Positions 8,903 through 16,681 of a DNA stretch of 64,000 bases are shown here, piece by piece. This stretch comes from UBA5004 sp964342515 (GTDB taxonomy: Bacteria; Patescibacteriota; Minisyncoccia; Phycocordibacterales; Zambryskibacteraceae). Below the pieces are notes generated by a model. It saw only the letters and a program-made list of their open reading frames with translations. It was not told the origin of the DNA and ran no database searches. The position numbers and the translations under genes are program-made. The DNA lies in NCBI GenBank assembly GCA_964342515.1, contig CAYFFP010000002.1, positions 11,544 to 75,543 on the forward strand, read 5' to 3'. Each line of letters starts with the position of its first letter. Position 1 is the first letter of the stretch.

Positions 8903-9396
8903 ACGAAGAAGAAAAATTAATTCAAGAGCAGTTCAATAGATTGCCGAAAGAGTTGCAGGATGCTCTCAACGCCGTGCCGTGGAAGTCGTCGGTTAAGGAA
9001 ATTGCCCTGCTCAACAAACTTTCCCTCGAGCAAATCGCCATAGTGGAGCGGGAAACAATGTTTATATTATACGGATTCGAGAATTCGGCAGACTATGTCG
9101 CTAACTTGATGCGCGAGGTGCAAATCGACGAAACAACGGCGACTTCTATTGCCGATGAAGTTAACGAGAAAATACTGAAAGTAATTACCGCACAACTTGA
9201 TAAACCTAAAGAAGCGGGCAAGATAGAAAATTCTCTACCGGAAATTGCCCCGCATAATTTACCCATGATAGAAGAAGGCGAAGTTGCTCGTGAAGTCCCG
9301 CATGTGGAGCAAAAAACCGAAAGAAAACCTCTAGTCTCAACTCCCAATTACAGCTACACGCCGGGTAAGGACCCGTATAGGGAACCGCTGGAATAA
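8899..9396 (+). CDS. Soluble protein of unknown function in the T4SS-like operon
   Basis: 165 residues with no signal peptide. The first ~110 residues are helical and charged; the tail is proline-rich (ending TPGKDPYREPLE). Its ATG overlaps the stop of the VirB6-like gene, so it is made alongside it. No domain is recognised. Confidence 0.65.
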   Translation: MNEEEKLIQEQFNRLPKELQDALNAVPWKSSVKEIALLNKLSLEQIAIVERETMFILYGFENSADYVANLMREVQIDETTATSIADEVNEKILKVITAQLDKPKEAGKIENSLPEIAPHNLPMIEEGEVAREVPHVEQKTERKPLVSTPNYSYTPGKDPYREPLE

Positions 9397-9407
9397 ATCC
9401 GAAGCAC

Positions 9408-9482
9408 GAAATCCGAATTTCGAAACAATATCTAAGTTTTGAATTTTAGAATTTTGAAAATTTTAATTTGTTTCGGATTTCG
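9408..9482. repeat. AT-rich intergenic inverted repeat between convergent genes
   Basis: The left part, CGAAATCCGAA then AAACAA, is complementary to TTGTTTCGGATTTCG at the right end, with a very AT-rich middle (TTTGAATTTTAGAATTTTG). It lies between the ends of two convergent genes and could terminate both. The motif is shared with 2897-2911. Confidence 0.5.
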
Positions 9483-9485
9483 AGA

Positions 9486-9923
9486 TTAGATATTCGAGTT
9501 TTCTTCTTTAGTTATCGGATTTTGATTTTCTTTTATATCCAGACTCCAAGTAAGTTCTCTGAGCTTGGATTCGGAGAGTTTCGGCACCTGCACCTGCTGA
9601 ATGGAGCTTCCTAGCTTCGTAGCAACGCTCGCTTCAGGAGCTTTTGATTCTTTCTTCCAAATATAGAGTTTACTGCCTAAGTGATAATTCAAGAATGCTT
9701 CGACTACATTTATAAACGGCTTATCGTTAACTTTATAGAAAGCGAGCGACAAGGCCAGAGCCGCTATCGGCAAGGAGAAGAGAATGGCCAAGAAATTAGG
9801 CAGGAAGGTAAAGAGAATAACGCAAACCCCCGCTCCGCCGGCGATATAGACGAATTGCTTGAAGGTCAAAGGACCGAAAATTTTATCCTCGATCTCGATG
9901 AATTGAGGGACTTGGAATCGCAT
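9486..9923 (-). CDS. PrgI family protein (T4SS-like membrane component)
   Basis: Starting at ATG 9923 (MRFQVPQFIEIEDKIFGPL) the product is 145 residues. It matches the PrgI pattern: the N-terminal QVPQFI..EDKIFGPLT segment, two adjacent hydrophobic helices, and a NYHLGSKLYIWKK end to the conserved domain, followed by a variable tail. PrgI is the VirB3-like partner of VirB4 in Gram-positive conjugation-type systems. The -10 TATAAT on the minus strand (9935-9930) is 6 nt from ATG. It is divergent from the VirB4 genes, an unusual orientation for PrgI. Confidence 0.82.
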   Translation of the reverse strand: MRFQVPQFIEIEDKIFGPLTFKQFVYIAGGAGVCVILFTFLPNFLAILFSLPIAALALSLAFYKVNDKPFINVVEAFLNYHLGSKLYIWKKESKAPEASVATKLGSSIQQVQVPKLSESKLRELTWSLDIKENQNPITKEENSNI

Positions 9924-9929
9924 ATCTAT

Positions 9930-9937
9930 ATTATAAT
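9930..9937. promoter_or_regulatory. Overlapping divergent -10 boxes, PrgI and VirB4-N genes
   Basis: The plus strand TATAAT (9932-9937) is 6 nt before GTG 9944; the minus strand TATAAT (9935-9930) is 6 nt before ATG 9923. The hexamers share four bases, so one polymerase should exclude the other. Both messages would be leaderless. Confidence 0.65.
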
Positions 9938-9943
9938 ACAAAG

Positions 9944-10585
9944 GTGGCTACAACTAACGCAACGCAGGAGTTCGTGCCAATCAAAGAAGTGCGGGATGGC
10001 ATCGTGATGCTCAAAGACGGCGGCATGCGCGCCATTATTCTCTGTTCCTCCATGAACTTCTCCTTAAAGAGCGCCGATGAGAAGCAGGCGGTACTTTTGC
10101 AATTCCAAGACTTTCTTAATTCTCTCGATTTCTCTATAGAAATACTGGTTCAGTCAAGGAAGCTCGACATCCGCCCTTACATCGCGCTCTTGGAAGAACG
10201 GGAGAAGGCGCAGGAGAACTCCCTTATGAAGATTCAGGTGCGGGAGTATATCGAATTCATCAGGTCCTTCACCGAATCGACCAACATCATGACCAAGCAC
10301 TTCTTCATCGTGGTGCCTTACACGCCGGCCATACTCACGCCGGCAAGCGCCTCGGGTGTTATTATCTCGGGGCTAAGAATAGGAAAGAAGTCAGAGGAAG
10401 TACAAAAGCGGGATGCGAGCTTCGAGGAGGATAGAAGTCAGTTGGAAGAAAGACTCTCTGTGGTCGAACAAGGGCTGGTGCGCACCGGTATCAGGGTGGC
10501 CCGCCTCGGCACCGAGGAGGTTATCGAGCTTTTCTATAAAGCCTTCAATCCCGGCGAAACTGAAAAGCCAATAAAAATTACTTAG
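9944..10585 (+). CDS. VirB4/TraC N-terminal domain protein (split VirB4)
   Basis: 213 residues from GTG 9944 (MATTNATQEFVPIKEVRDG). The content (ILCSSMNFSLKSADEKQAVL, LDFSIEILVQSRKLDI) resembles the N-terminal domain of TraC/VirB4 ATPases, but there is no Walker motif. The ATPase body is the next gene, one base downstream, so VirB4 appears to be encoded as two polypeptides. No frameshift is needed to explain this: both genes have complete ends. Confidence 0.75.
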   Translation: MATTNATQEFVPIKEVRDGIVMLKDGGMRAIILCSSMNFSLKSADEKQAVLLQFQDFLNSLDFSIEILVQSRKLDIRPYIALLEEREKAQENSLMKIQVREYIEFIRSFTESTNIMTKHFFIVVPYTPAILTPASASGVIISGLRIGKKSEEVQKRDASFEEDRSQLEERLSVVEQGLVRTGIRVARLGTEEVIELFYKAFNPGETEKPIKIT

Positions 10586-10586
10586 C

Positions 10587-12458
10587 ATGGGATTTTTCGA
10601 TAAAATTTTCGGTAGAGAGGAGCGGAAGCCGCAGGACATCTCATCTATTTTGCCGCGGGAAATCTTTGAAGCGGGAGTTTTGGAGCTCAAAGACATTATC
10701 GCTCCCTCGGCGCTCAAGGTTACGCCCAAAGAAATTAATTTGGGGGAGAAAATTTTACGGAGTTTTTTCGTTATCTCTTACCCGCGATTTCTTTCGGAGG
10801 AATGGTTCGCGCCCGTCATCAATATGGACAAGGTTTTCGACGTGGCCATCTTCGTCCATCCCGTCGAAACTTCCAAAGTTTTGCGCCAATTCCAGAGAAA
10901 GGTGGCCGAGGTGCAATCGCAGATCCACAGCAGGGAGGAGAAGGGCTTGGTGCGCGACCCGGTGCTCGATGTGGCTTATCAGGACCTGGAGAATCTGCGC
11001 GACCAGCTCCAGCAGGCGCAGGAGAAGCTCTTCGATGTCGGTCTCTACATCACCATCTACGGCGAGTCCGATGCCGAGTTGGACAAGGTGGAGAGCGAGA
11101 TTAAATCCATCCTTGAAGCCAAGCTCATTTACGTCAAGCCGGCCCTCTTCCAACAGGAGCAGGGGTATAAATCCACACTGCCTTTGGGCAACGACGAGCT
11201 CGGGGTGCATTCCAAGCTTAACTCTTCGCCACTCTCCTCGCTTTTCCCGTTCACTTCCTTCGACCTTACTTCGGACAAGGGGGTTCTTTACGGCGTGAAC
11301 AGGCATAACTCCTCGCTCGTCCTCTTCGACCGCTTCTCGCTTGAGAACTATAACTCCGTCATCTTCGCCAAGGCCGGCGCGGGCAAATCCTACGCCACCA
11401 AGCTCGAGATTCTGCGCACCTTGATGTTTGACACCGAGGTCATCGTCATCGACCCGGAGAAGGAGTACGAGTACATGGCCGAGGCGACCGGCGGTCGCTA
11501 TTTCAAAATTTCGCTCAACTCCGAGCATCACATCAACCCCTTCGACATTGCCCCGCCGACAGAGGGCGAGAGCGCGGCCAACATCTTGCGAAGCAACATC
11601 ATTAACCTCGTGGGTCTCTTCCGCCTGATGATGGGCGGCCTCACGGCCGAAGAAGATGCCATCATCGACCGCGCCATTACCGAGACTTACGCCTTAAAAG
11701 ACATTACCGCCGACTCCGACTTTACCAATATCGAGCCGCCACTGATGAGTGACTTCGAGCTGGTGCTCTCGGGCATGGAAGGCGGAGAGTCTCTGGCGCA
11801 GCGCCTCTCCAAATACACCAAAGGCACTTGGTCCGGCTTCATCAACCGTCCGACCAACGTCGATATCAATAAAAAGTTCGTGGTCTTTTCTCTCCGCGAC
11901 ATGGAGGATGAATTGAAGCCCATCGCCATGTACATCGTCACCCACCACATTTGGAACGCCATAAGGCGTGAGTTGAAGAAGCGCCTTTTGGTAATAGATG
12001 AGGCGTGGTGGATGATGAAGTCGGAGGATACCGCCTCATTCCTTATGAGCTTGGTCAAGCGCGGGCGCAAATATTTCTTGGGCGTGGCTACCGTCACGCA
12101 AGATGTGGGCGACTTCTTGAAGTCGCCCTACGGCGTGCCCATCATTACCAACTCCTCCATCCAGCTCCTCTTGAAGCAGTCTCCGGCCACTATCGATGAG
12201 GTGCAAAAAACCTTTAATCTCACCGATGAAGAAAAATTCTTGCTTCTTGAGTCTGATGTGGGGGAGGGAATCTTCTTTGCCGGCTTGAAGCATGTGGCCA
12301 TCAAGACCATCGCCTCATATACCGAGGACCAGATTATCACCTCCGATCCTTCGCAGGTCTTGGCCATCAAAAAGGCCAAGCAAGAAGCAGCCGAAGATAG
12401 GGAAGTGGCTACTCAAGCGCAGCAGAATGAATTAAAAGAAGCTGTAAATAATGGATGA
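10587..12458 (+). CDS. virB4: VirB4-like T4SS ATPase
   Basis: 623 residues. Walker A FAKAGAGKSYATKLEIL (about 255-270), VIVIDPEKEYEYMAEATGG, Walker B RLLVIDEAWWMMK (about 467-478) and the later GVATVTQDVGDFL motif are all present and typical of VirB4/TraC. The family energises substrate transfer or pilus assembly at the inner membrane. Codon use here is GC-rich and strongly biased, suggesting high expression. Its 3' end overlaps the next gene by 8 bp. Confidence 0.92.
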   Translation: MGFFDKIFGREERKPQDISSILPREIFEAGVLELKDIIAPSALKVTPKEINLGEKILRSFFVISYPRFLSEEWFAPVINMDKVFDVAIFVHPVETSKVLRQFQRKVAEVQSQIHSREEKGLVRDPVLDVAYQDLENLRDQLQQAQEKLFDVGLYITIYGESDAELDKVESEIKSILEAKLIYVKPALFQQEQGYKSTLPLGNDELGVHSKLNSSPLSSLFPFTSFDLTSDKGVLYGVNRHNSSLVLFDRFSLENYNSVIFAKAGAGKSYATKLEILRTLMFDTEVIVIDPEKEYEYMAEATGGRYFKISLNSEHHINPFDIAPPTEGESAANILRSNIINLVGLFRLMMGGLTAEEDAIIDRAITETYALKDITADSDFTNIEPPLMSDFELVLSGMEGGESLAQRLSKYTKGTWSGFINRPTNVDINKKFVVFSLRDMEDELKPIAMYIVTHHIWNAIRRELKKRLLVIDEAWWMMKSEDTASFLMSLVKRGRKYFLGVATVTQDVGDFLKSPYGVPIITNSSIQLLLKQSPATIDEVQKTFNLTDEEKFLLLESDVGEGIFFAGLKHVAIKTIASYTEDQIITSDPSQVLAIKKAKQEAAEDREVATQAQQNELKEAVNNG

Positions 12459-12789
12459 ACAAAAAGAAAAAGGACTAAGTAATACCACTATTGTCCTCAT
12501 GGTATCTGTGGCCTTCTTCTATGATGCCCTGCAGTGGCTTCTGGGGTGGATCTTTATGGGTTGGCTGGTAACTATCTTCGCCGGATTGACCTTCTATGTT
12601 TGGTTTAAAAGCAAGGGAATGAGCTTTATGAAACCGAAAAGGTTTGCGGCTTTTGGCGGCAGTTTTATCGTTGAATTTATACCGGTTATCGGGGATATAC
12701 TTCCGGCTTGGACCGCTGCCATTGTATATTTGGCGCTCGATTCTAAGATAAAGAAAGTTGCTCCGGTATTAGATATAATGAAGAAATGA
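12451..12789 (+). CDS. Small membrane protein, T4SS-like operon
   Basis: 112 residues with about three hydrophobic segments (VSVAFFYDALQWLLGWIF, VTIFAGLTFYVWF, IVEFIPVIGDILPAW). Not assigned to a family. Start and stop overlap both neighbours, so it is co-translated with VirB4. Confidence 0.68.
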   Translation: MDEQKEKGLSNTTIVLMVSVAFFYDALQWLLGWIFMGWLVTIFAGLTFYVWFKSKGMSFMKPKRFAAFGGSFIVEFIPVIGDILPAWTAAIVYLALDSKIKKVAPVLDIMKK

Positions 12790-13463
12790 GAAAAGTGGTT
12801 TTACTATCTGCTATTTACTTGCTGTTAGCCACTCCCGTATTCGCGCAGTCGGTTGATATTCTCTGGCAAGGAGAGGGTTTCGTGCCGCCGTTCTACGTTG
12901 GGCGCTCGCTTTGGAGTAGCCAGTCGCGCATAAACTTGGTGGCCATACCACAAAAACTCGGAATAGCCGCCAATCTAAATTACAAATGGAGCAAAAATGG
13001 CACGGTCTTGGGGAGCTTAAGCGGGGTGGGGAAGAATTCTTTATCCTTCTTCGACTCGGTAATTTCCAAACCGCAGAATATCAAGGTTGAGATAGTTTCG
13101 AGCGAAGGAGACGTGCTTGCCGAAAGCTCGACGATCGTGAATCCCAGAAAACCTGAACTTTTAGTTTATGAAGAAAGCCCATTGTACGGCTTCCTGTTCC
13201 ACAAGGAAGTCGGGGCGAATTACCCTTTGAAGGAAGCGGAGGTAACCTTCAAAGCTTTCCCGCTCTTCTTCAGCGCCAGTGATCTAGCTTACTTATGGCG
13301 CACCAACACCGGCGAGACGGGGGTTGAGAGTTCCGCCACCTACCGCGCGCCGGAAGAGGGCGCCGGCTCGGCCTCTGTTTCCATCGAGGTAAAAAGCGAG
13401 GAAAAAATTCTCCAGTCCGGAAAGATTAATTTCTTAGTACAATTCGACAACAATGGCAACTGA
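12786..13463 (+). CDS. Secreted Ig-like protein of unknown function, T4SS-like operon
   Basis: 225 residues with a signal peptide (LLSAIYLLLATPVFA, cleavage after FAQ). The mature part is beta-rich with repeated patterns such as NLNYKWSKNGTVLG and DLAYLWRTNTGETG, suggesting two Ig-like or PKD-like modules. It overlaps both neighbours and is probably an envelope part of the machine. Confidence 0.65.
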   Translation: MRKVVLLSAIYLLLATPVFAQSVDILWQGEGFVPPFYVGRSLWSSQSRINLVAIPQKLGIAANLNYKWSKNGTVLGSLSGVGKNSLSFFDSVISKPQNIKVEIVSSEGDVLAESSTIVNPRKPELLVYEESPLYGFLFHKEVGANYPLKEAEVTFKAFPLFFSASDLAYLWRTNTGETGVESSATYRAPEEGAGSASVSIEVKSEEKILQSGKINFLVQFDNNGN

Positions 13464-14280
13464 ATACACGCTTCTGGAAAAGCTTCCCATAGGACCGGCC
13501 AACGAGCTGGTTGAGAAGGTTACCACCGCCACTTATATTCCCGGACTTTTTAAGCTCATTATCGGCATTGCCGGAGTGCTGGCGGTGGTAAAGATTATCT
13601 GGGGCGGGGTGCAATACATGTCAACGGACGCCTTCCAAGGGAAAAATGACGCTAAAGCCACCATAGAGAACGCCTTGTGGGGACTCTTATTGGCCATGGG
13701 CGCGTGGCTTATCGTCTACAGCATCGATCCGGAACTGGTAAACTTCAACTTAGACATTCCCGTCATACAAATCGCCAGCACTACAATTCCCGGTGGTGGT
13801 ACGACCGGCTGTCAGGGAAATTGCCCGTTTTCTTATGTAAATTCTTCCGGAGTAACGGTCCGTTACAGGGAGTGTTCTGGATGCTCAAACGCAAATTCTT
13901 TCGGATTAAGCATAAAAACTCAAATCGTAAATGGCACGCAAGCGCAAATAAATACTGGCTTGGGGAATAAACTAAAAGCAATGCGTGACACATCTGGCAA
14001 CCCAGCATTTCAGGTCACGGAAACATGGCCGCCGACCGTAAATCACGCTAACCAAAAGCAATATGATGGCACATCTGTTGACGTGAGTCTTCAAACTCCG
14101 ACAGCGGCAAGTATTGCGACTTTCTATAACAACGCCAGAACGCAAGGGCTAACAGCTGAATACGAAGTGGCCAGCGAAGCCCAGCGCACGAGATATATAA
14201 GCGAGGGATTGCCATTCAGTGTTCCTATTATTGTCGTGCCCTATATAACAGGTGAGCATTTTTCAGTACCGCCGAGATGA
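13453..14280 (+). CDS. VirB2-like pilin fused to an M15-peptidase-like domain
   Basis: 275 residues. The N-terminal ~100 residues have the TrbC/VirB2 pattern: two hydrophobic helices (LFKLIIGIAGVLAVVKIIW and ALWGLLLAMGAWLIVYSI) split by a polar loop, GVQYMSTDAFQGKNDAK. After a GGG linker with a CQGNC pair, residues about 150-275 contain HANQKQYDGTSVDV and end in GEHFSVPP, resembling the H...D...EH zinc layout of M15 (VanY-like) peptidases. The pilin assignment is good; the peptidase assignment is tentative, and the domain may be inactive. Confidence 0.7.
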   Translation: MATEYTLLEKLPIGPANELVEKVTTATYIPGLFKLIIGIAGVLAVVKIIWGGVQYMSTDAFQGKNDAKATIENALWGLLLAMGAWLIVYSIDPELVNFNLDIPVIQIASTTIPGGGTTGCQGNCPFSYVNSSGVTVRYRECSGCSNANSFGLSIKTQIVNGTQAQINTGLGNKLKAMRDTSGNPAFQVTETWPPTVNHANQKQYDGTSVDVSLQTPTAASIATFYNNARTQGLTAEYEVASEAQRTRYISEGLPFSVPIIVVPYITGEHFSVPPR

Positions 14281-15476
14281 AAAAAATTATAATTATTTTT
14301 GGAATACTGGTTGTTCTTGGGTTAGGAGCATGGATTTTTTTGCGCGATGGGGAAGCACCGGTTGTTGAGAATATCCGCGACGTTTTGCCGTTTGGTTCGG
14401 GAGAGGATATTAATATACCGGCACTACCGGCAGATGACACCGTGGGGGAAATAACTTCATTTGATAATGGTGCCGGCGCCGAGGGCAAAGTTTTTCGCAT
14501 TTCTAATACTCCCGTAGCCGGCTTTGTAATACTGGCGAGAGAGAGTAATACTTTCGCGCGTTATGTCGACAGGGCGACGGGCCACATCTTCGAAACCAAT
14601 CTCGAGACAAACGAAAAGACGAGAATTACCAACCAAACAATGCCCCAAATTTACGAAGCCCACTTCCGCGCCGACGGTTCGGAAGTTCTTATGCGCTCTC
14701 TCGATGAGAGCGGCGCGATAAATAATCTTACTTTATCCCTAACGGCTCCCCGCGCCACTTCTACGGAGTTATATTCAATATCAGCCACCAACTTGCGCGG
14801 AGATATTGACAGCGTTCTTACGGGGTCCGGCAACACGCTCTTCTATGTACTTAAGGATACGGGAACAATCGTCTCTTCGACGTTTACCGGCAGTAATTTA
14901 CGGACACTTTTTACATCAATATTTAATAATTGGCGACTTGAAAGAGCGGGAGGTAACTTAATCGCTTATACCAAAGCGAGCGCCGAAGCTTCGGGCTTCG
15001 CGTACACTCTTAGTTCTTCCGGTGGCTCTTTAAGCAAACTGCTCGGGCCGCTCAACGGCCTTACGGCGATAGCCAACTCAAACGGCAGCCGTATTCTCTA
15101 CTCCTATACAGAGGGGGGACTAACCAGACTTTTCGCGAGAACAACACAGAATAATACTTCGAATGAAATCTTACCGGCCACGATTGCTGAAAAGTGTACT
15201 TGGAGCGCAGAGGAAAATAATGTTTTCTTCTGCGGCACCCCGCTATCTCCCATATCAGGCAGAGAGCCGGATAACTGGTACTCGGGCCGCGCTCATTTCT
15301 CCGATTACGTCTGGCGCTTCGACACCGATTCCGAAATCGCCCAGCTAATATCAAACCCTAAAACAGATTTCGATTTAGACCTTGATGTCTACAAGCCAAA
15401 ACTTTCAGCAAATGACGAGTATTTGGTATTTATTAACAAGCGCGACCTGACTTTGTGGTCAATTAAGCTGGATTGA
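14277..15476 (+). CDS. Membrane-anchored beta-propeller-like protein
   Basis: 399 residues: an N-terminal membrane anchor (IIIIFGILVVLGLGAWIFL), a proline-rich spacer, then repeated beta-strand units with propeller-like phrases (YVDRATGHIFETNLETNEK, FRADGSEVLMRSLDE, YVWRFDTDSEIAQL, LSANDEYLVFINKRDLTLW). It is likely a TolB/WD40-like propeller outside the membrane. It is the last gene of the operon, and its end overlaps the convergent yidC by 14 bp. Confidence 0.68.
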   Translation: MKKIIIIFGILVVLGLGAWIFLRDGEAPVVENIRDVLPFGSGEDINIPALPADDTVGEITSFDNGAGAEGKVFRISNTPVAGFVILARESNTFARYVDRATGHIFETNLETNEKTRITNQTMPQIYEAHFRADGSEVLMRSLDESGAINNLTLSLTAPRATSTELYSISATNLRGDIDSVLTGSGNTLFYVLKDTGTIVSSTFTGSNLRTLFTSIFNNWRLERAGGNLIAYTKASAEASGFAYTLSSSGGSLSKLLGPLNGLTAIANSNGSRILYSYTEGGLTRLFARTTQNNTSNEILPATIAEKCTWSAEENNVFFCGTPLSPISGREPDNWYSGRAHFSDYVWRFDTDSEIAQLISNPKTDFDLDLDVYKPKLSANDEYLVFINKRDLTLWSIKLD

Positions 15477-16176
15477 CTTTGAGATTCCTCCTGATAAAGA
15501 TTTCCTGAACGATGCTGAAGAGGTTGGTGACGAAGAAATAGAGACCGATGACGCCGGAGATTTGGTAGGCGATGAAGAACATGACGAGCGGAAAAATATA
15601 TTTGGCTTGAGTTTGGATGCTTCTGGTCAGATTGTCGCCGAAAGAATTTCCTTTGGGGGCGCTCTGATTTTTCATCGCTACCTTAAACTGGGCATAAGTG
15701 GAGACGCCGGCCAAGAGAGCCAGAATAACGCTTTTACCGGTGATATCTATCCCCAAGAAAGCAGTATTGATAACGCTTGGCGCGGAAATAAACGAGTAAA
15801 GAATGGCGCTGTTCACTTCCGGGAAATGGAGAAAGATCTGGTAAAGGGCGAGGACAATGGGCAGCTGGATAATAATGACAAAAATACCGGAGAAAGGATT
15901 AATGCCCCTCTCTTTATAAAGCGCCAAGGTGCGACGAGTCTGCTCTTCGGGATTGTTTTTATATTTTTCTTTAATAGCTTCGAGTTCGGGGGCCGCTTCG
16001 GACATTTTAGCTTGAGTGAGCGTGGCCCTTCTAGAGAGAGGGAAGAGGATGAGACGGACGATAATAGTGAGGAGAATGATAATGATGCCGGCATCCGCCC
16101 AAGGAAAAATTTTAAAGAGAAAGATGAGCGCGTTATAAAGCGGGTCGAAGAAAAAGGCGTGGTAGAAAGCGGACAT
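15463..16176 (-). CDS. yidC: YidC/Oxa1 membrane protein insertase
   Basis: 237 residues, the short form without a periplasmic domain. Typical segments: hydrophobic N-terminus, IIILLTIIVRLILFPLSRRATLTQAKM, PELEAIKEKYKNNPEEQTR and later transmembrane helices ending in GLYFFVTNLFSIVQE. It inserts membrane proteins with or without SecYEG. Its ATG (16176) overlaps the rnpA stop (TAATG), so rpmH-rnpA-yidC is a coupled operon, the conserved bacterial origin-side order. Confidence 0.93.
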   Translation of the reverse strand: MSAFYHAFFFDPLYNALIFLFKIFPWADAGIIIILLTIIVRLILFPLSRRATLTQAKMSEAAPELEAIKEKYKNNPEEQTRRTLALYKERGINPFSGIFVIIIQLPIVLALYQIFLHFPEVNSAILYSFISAPSVINTAFLGIDITGKSVILALLAGVSTYAQFKVAMKNQSAPKGNSFGDNLTRSIQTQAKYIFPLVMFFIAYQISGVIGLYFFVTNLFSIVQEIFIRRNLKVNPA

Positions 16177-16409
16177 TAGGACATTATCAACTTAAATAAC
16201 TCATTTTTCAATTCCTCTCCTTTTAAATCTTCTGCTCCCGACTTTGCGATAATTAAATAAGTTCTCGGTTTAAGATCTAAGTTACGCAAAGCGGCTCGGA
16301 CTCTTCGTTTAATTTTATTTCTTATAACGGCTTTTTTAGAGACCTTTTTGGAAACAGAGATAATTACCTTGAGAGTATCAGACGAGGTAATACGTAAGGA
16401 AAAATGCAT
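16176..16409 (-). CDS. rnpA: Ribonuclease P protein component, short form
   Basis: 77 residues, against about 110-120 for the family. The RNA-binding signature KAVIRNKIKRRVRAALRNL is intact, followed by YLIIAKSGAEDL. The N-terminal part that precedes VSKKVSKKAV is short. The ATG overlaps the rpmH stop by one base. It pairs with RNase P RNA to mature tRNA 5' ends; the RNA gene is not in this window. Confidence 0.88.
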   Translation of the reverse strand: MHFSLRITSSDTLKVIISVSKKVSKKAVIRNKIKRRVRAALRNLDLKPRTYLIIAKSGAEDLKGEELKNELFKLIMS

Positions 16410-16528
16410 TAAACCGATAGTTTCCTCCTGCCCTTTCTCCTGCGGTTTCGCAGAGTACGCTTGGACCGCGAGAGAAAGCCGTGGGTGCGGGCTCGTTTGC
16501 GCTTTTTCGGCTGGTATGTTCTAGACAT
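16409..16528 (-). CDS. rpmH: 50S ribosomal protein bL34
   Basis: 39 residues read from ATG 16528: starts MSRTYQPKKRKRARTHGFLS and continues with SKRTLRNRRRKGRRKLS, which is unmistakably bL34. The stop TAA (16411-16409) shares a base with the rnpA ATG. Confidence 0.95.
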   Translation of the reverse strand: MSRTYQPKKRKRARTHGFLSRSKRTLRNRRRKGRRKLSV

Positions 16529-16681
16529 TTATAGTGAGCTATTGTCGAACTATTTTTATTAACAACTTATGAACAGATTATAAACATTTTTCGCTCTTAC
16601 CGCAAGTTTTGAGCGGGACTCTAAAAATGTATATAATAGCCAAATCAAATTTCGCTTTATAGTGAGCTTTTCAAACTATCA
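16529..16681. other. rpmH-dnaA intergenic region, candidate origin/dnaA control region
   Basis: AT-rich. Two DnaA-box-like 9-mers, TTATGAACA (16567-16575) and TTATAAACA (16578-16586), are in the same orientation and 11 bp apart, one helical turn. They lie upstream of the dnaA promoter. The boxes deviate from TTATNCACA, so calling this the origin is inference from position and spacing. Confidence 0.45.
16609..16637 (+). promoter_or_regulatory. dnaA promoter
   Basis: A -35 TTGAGC (16609-16614), 17-bp spacer and perfect -10 TATAAT (16632-16637). The start point near 16644 gives a leader of about 38 nt, unlike the leaderless genes elsewhere. The DnaA-box-like sites are 23-42 bp upstream of the -35. 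Confidence 0.6.

Noticed and set aside
10755..11531. Long open frame antisense to virB4 (and similar ones antisense to yidC and ruvB)
   Set aside because: They mirror GC-rich, biased codons of real genes, have no family motifs, and lie wholly inside well-supported genes.
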